Assembly (NCBI GenBank): GCA_013151785.1
Contig: JAADHP010000292.1
Location: 1 to 5,620 of the forward strand
Reading direction: 5' to 3'
Source: Nitrospirota bacterium
GTDB lineage: Bacteria > Nitrospirota > Thermodesulfovibrionia > Thermodesulfovibrionales > JdFR-85
DNA: 5,620 bases
The translations under genes were made by a program, and so were the position numbers. This document shows positions 4,902 to 5,620 of this stretch, one piece after another. Under the pieces are notes generated by a model that was not told where the DNA came from, did not search any database, and was given only the letters and a program-made list of their open reading frames with translations. Position 1 is the first letter of the stretch. Each line of letters begins with the position of its first letter.

Positions 4902-5007
4902 GGAAAGTACCTCCTCTGGCCTAATTTTAAACTGTTGAATGAAAAAGTTATATAATTAATTATAGTACATTCAGAAACAGGATTGTGAAATAATTAAGGC
5001 ACATTAA
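4902..5007. promoter_or_regulatory. Divergent intergenic region with 14-bp AT palindrome
   Basis: This 106-base gap separates the leftward HD-GYP gene from the rightward small gene. The perfect palindrome TATAATTAATTATA (4951-4964) presents a TATAAT hexamer on each strand, so it could supply -10 boxes to both directions. The -35 matches are poor: TTGAAT at 4935-4940 for the plus strand, nothing convincing for the minus strand. The HD-GYP Shine-Dalgarno (GAGGAGGT on the minus strand) lies at the left edge. The exact promoters cannot be assigned. Confidence 0.4.
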
Positions 5008-5352
5008 ATGAATAGTGATTTAATGATAAGGGATGAGCTGAAGAAACAATTTATCAGGGAACTAACCCCGTTCGAGAAGTTCTATTTTCTCAGCAGGGCC
5101 AGGGAGGCAATACTGATAAAGAGATATCCTGTGTCAGAGGACCTGTTTTATTACTGTTATTTTCTCACAATGAAAGAAAGAATAAGAAAAGCAGAGCCTG
5201 ACAGAGGAAACGGTCTTCTGAGATTCATCATGGCTGAAGGACTGAAGGAGATAGAGGAAGAGATAAGATACTACAGGGAAAGACTTGAAGCAAATCGTCT
5301 GCCTGAGCCAGACAGACTGGCTGAGAGATTTCTTGAGTATCTCAGCCAGTGA
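5008..5352 (+). CDS. Small charged helical protein of unknown function
   Basis: I do not recognise this family. It encodes 114 residues from ATG at 5008, with a modest AAGG about eight bases upstream; an in-frame ATG at residue 6 is an alternative start. The protein is rich in Glu, Arg, Lys and Leu, has no signal peptide or membrane segment, and has one cysteine (in YYCYF, about residue 50). It looks almost wholly alpha-helical: about 5-36 (ELKKQFIRELTPFEKFYFL), about 43-60, and a long acidic/basic helix at about 70-95 (KEIEEEIRYYRERLEANR). It ends LSQ and then TGA. The coherent reading frame and protein-like composition support a real gene. It is divergent from the HD-GYP gene, so it may be a small adaptor or regulator, but nothing visible shows this. 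Confidence 0.7.
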   Translation: MNSDLMIRDELKKQFIRELTPFEKFYFLSRAREAILIKRYPVSEDLFYYCYFLTMKERIRKAEPDRGNGLLRFIMAEGLKEIEEEIRYYRERLEANRLPEPDRLAERFLEYLSQ

Positions 5353-5620
5353 GATAAAAGTTCATACCACTGCCCAGTAGTGTCCAGAATAATTTCAGAT
5401 TTGTAAACAAGGCAGGGTGCCGAAGAAAAATAAGCACCACACCTTTGAGGGGTTTAGCCCCTCAAAACTCCCCAGAGAGTATTATTTACCTTATTTCCAG
5501 GGGGTTCAGGGGCAGAGCTCCTGAAAACTAAGAACTTTCATTAAAAAAGTAAGACCCAGTGGTGGTTCATCATCCCATTGATGCAATAAGATTTAAATAA
5601 TAAAAAAACAAAGTCTTTTT
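5353..5620. other. Non-coding right end with palindromes
   Basis: No gene is supported in these 268 bases. A perfect 9-bp hairpin TTTGAGGGG/CCCCTCAAA with loop TTTAG lies at 5444-5466, and TTCAGG/CCTGAA with inner pairs around CAGAG at 5505-5525. Neither is followed by a T-run, so neither is a clear terminator. The 11-mer CATACCACTGC (5363-5373) also occurs in the stem of palindromic element 1 (2533-2543). The far end is AT-rich. It looks like intergenic repeat sequence, possibly remnants of small mobile elements. Confidence 0.45.

Noticed and set aside
5350..5403. Possible third selenocysteine: TGA ending the 5008-5352 gene, with 17 further codons and a CACU/AGUG hairpin 19 nt downstream
   Set aside because: The hairpin loosely fits the SECIS pattern, but the extension looks like no conserved motif and there is no Cys-homologue evidence. 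It shows that the hairpin criterion alone is not specific.
5444..5466. 9-bp GC-rich hairpin as an intrinsic terminator for the 5008-5352 gene
   Set aside because: No T-run follows on either strand, and it lies about 90 bases past the stop codon; repeat sequence is the simpler reading.

Overview
The window holds a mercury-resistance (mer) gene cluster from what is probably an anaerobic, selenocysteine-using bacterium. The lineage cannot be fixed from this sequence. A Desulfobacterota- or Nitrospirota-like origin is my guess from gene style, the HD-GYP response regulator and the inferred use of selenocysteine. Everything except one small gene at the right end is on the minus strand, so the cluster reads right to left.

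Layout in reading order. A response regulator with an HD-GYP c-di-GMP phosphodiesterase domain (4901-3876) is followed three bases later by a mercury-type merR (3872-3462) with all three mercury-binding cysteines. A 542-base gap then carries two MerR-type promoter sequences and a large multi-hairpin palindromic element. Next come merT (2919-2584), a second, related palindromic element, merA (2273-867), a merP-like gene (817-515), a thioredoxin-like gene (399-91) and the first 29 codons of a patatin-like phospholipase gene that runs off the left edge (88-1). On the plus strand, 5008-5352 encodes a small uncharacterised protein. It is followed by about 270 bases of non-coding, hairpin-bearing sequence.

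The main result is that merP and the thioredoxin-like gene each contain one in-frame TGA. In both, the TGA falls where relatives have a functional cysteine: the second Cys of the GMTCxxC metal site of MerP, and the Cys after the GFS segment of the thioredoxin-like protein. In both, the reading frame continues with family-like sequence to a TAA. In both, a hairpin with a GG-containing apical loop starts at the right distance after the TGA to be a bacterial SECIS element. I therefore annotate both as selenoproteins and not as broken genes. The two are adjacent, directly downstream of merA.

Working model (inference): the exported MerP captures Hg(II) with a Cys-x-x-Sec site and hands it to MerT in the inner membrane, and cytosolic MerA reduces it to Hg(0) with NAD(P)H. 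The Sec thioredoxin-like protein may move or release mercury, or reduce thiols, in the cytosol. MerR controls the operon from one or both of the 19/20-bp-spacer promoters. No merB and no selenocysteine machinery genes (selA, selB, selC, selD) are visible in the window.
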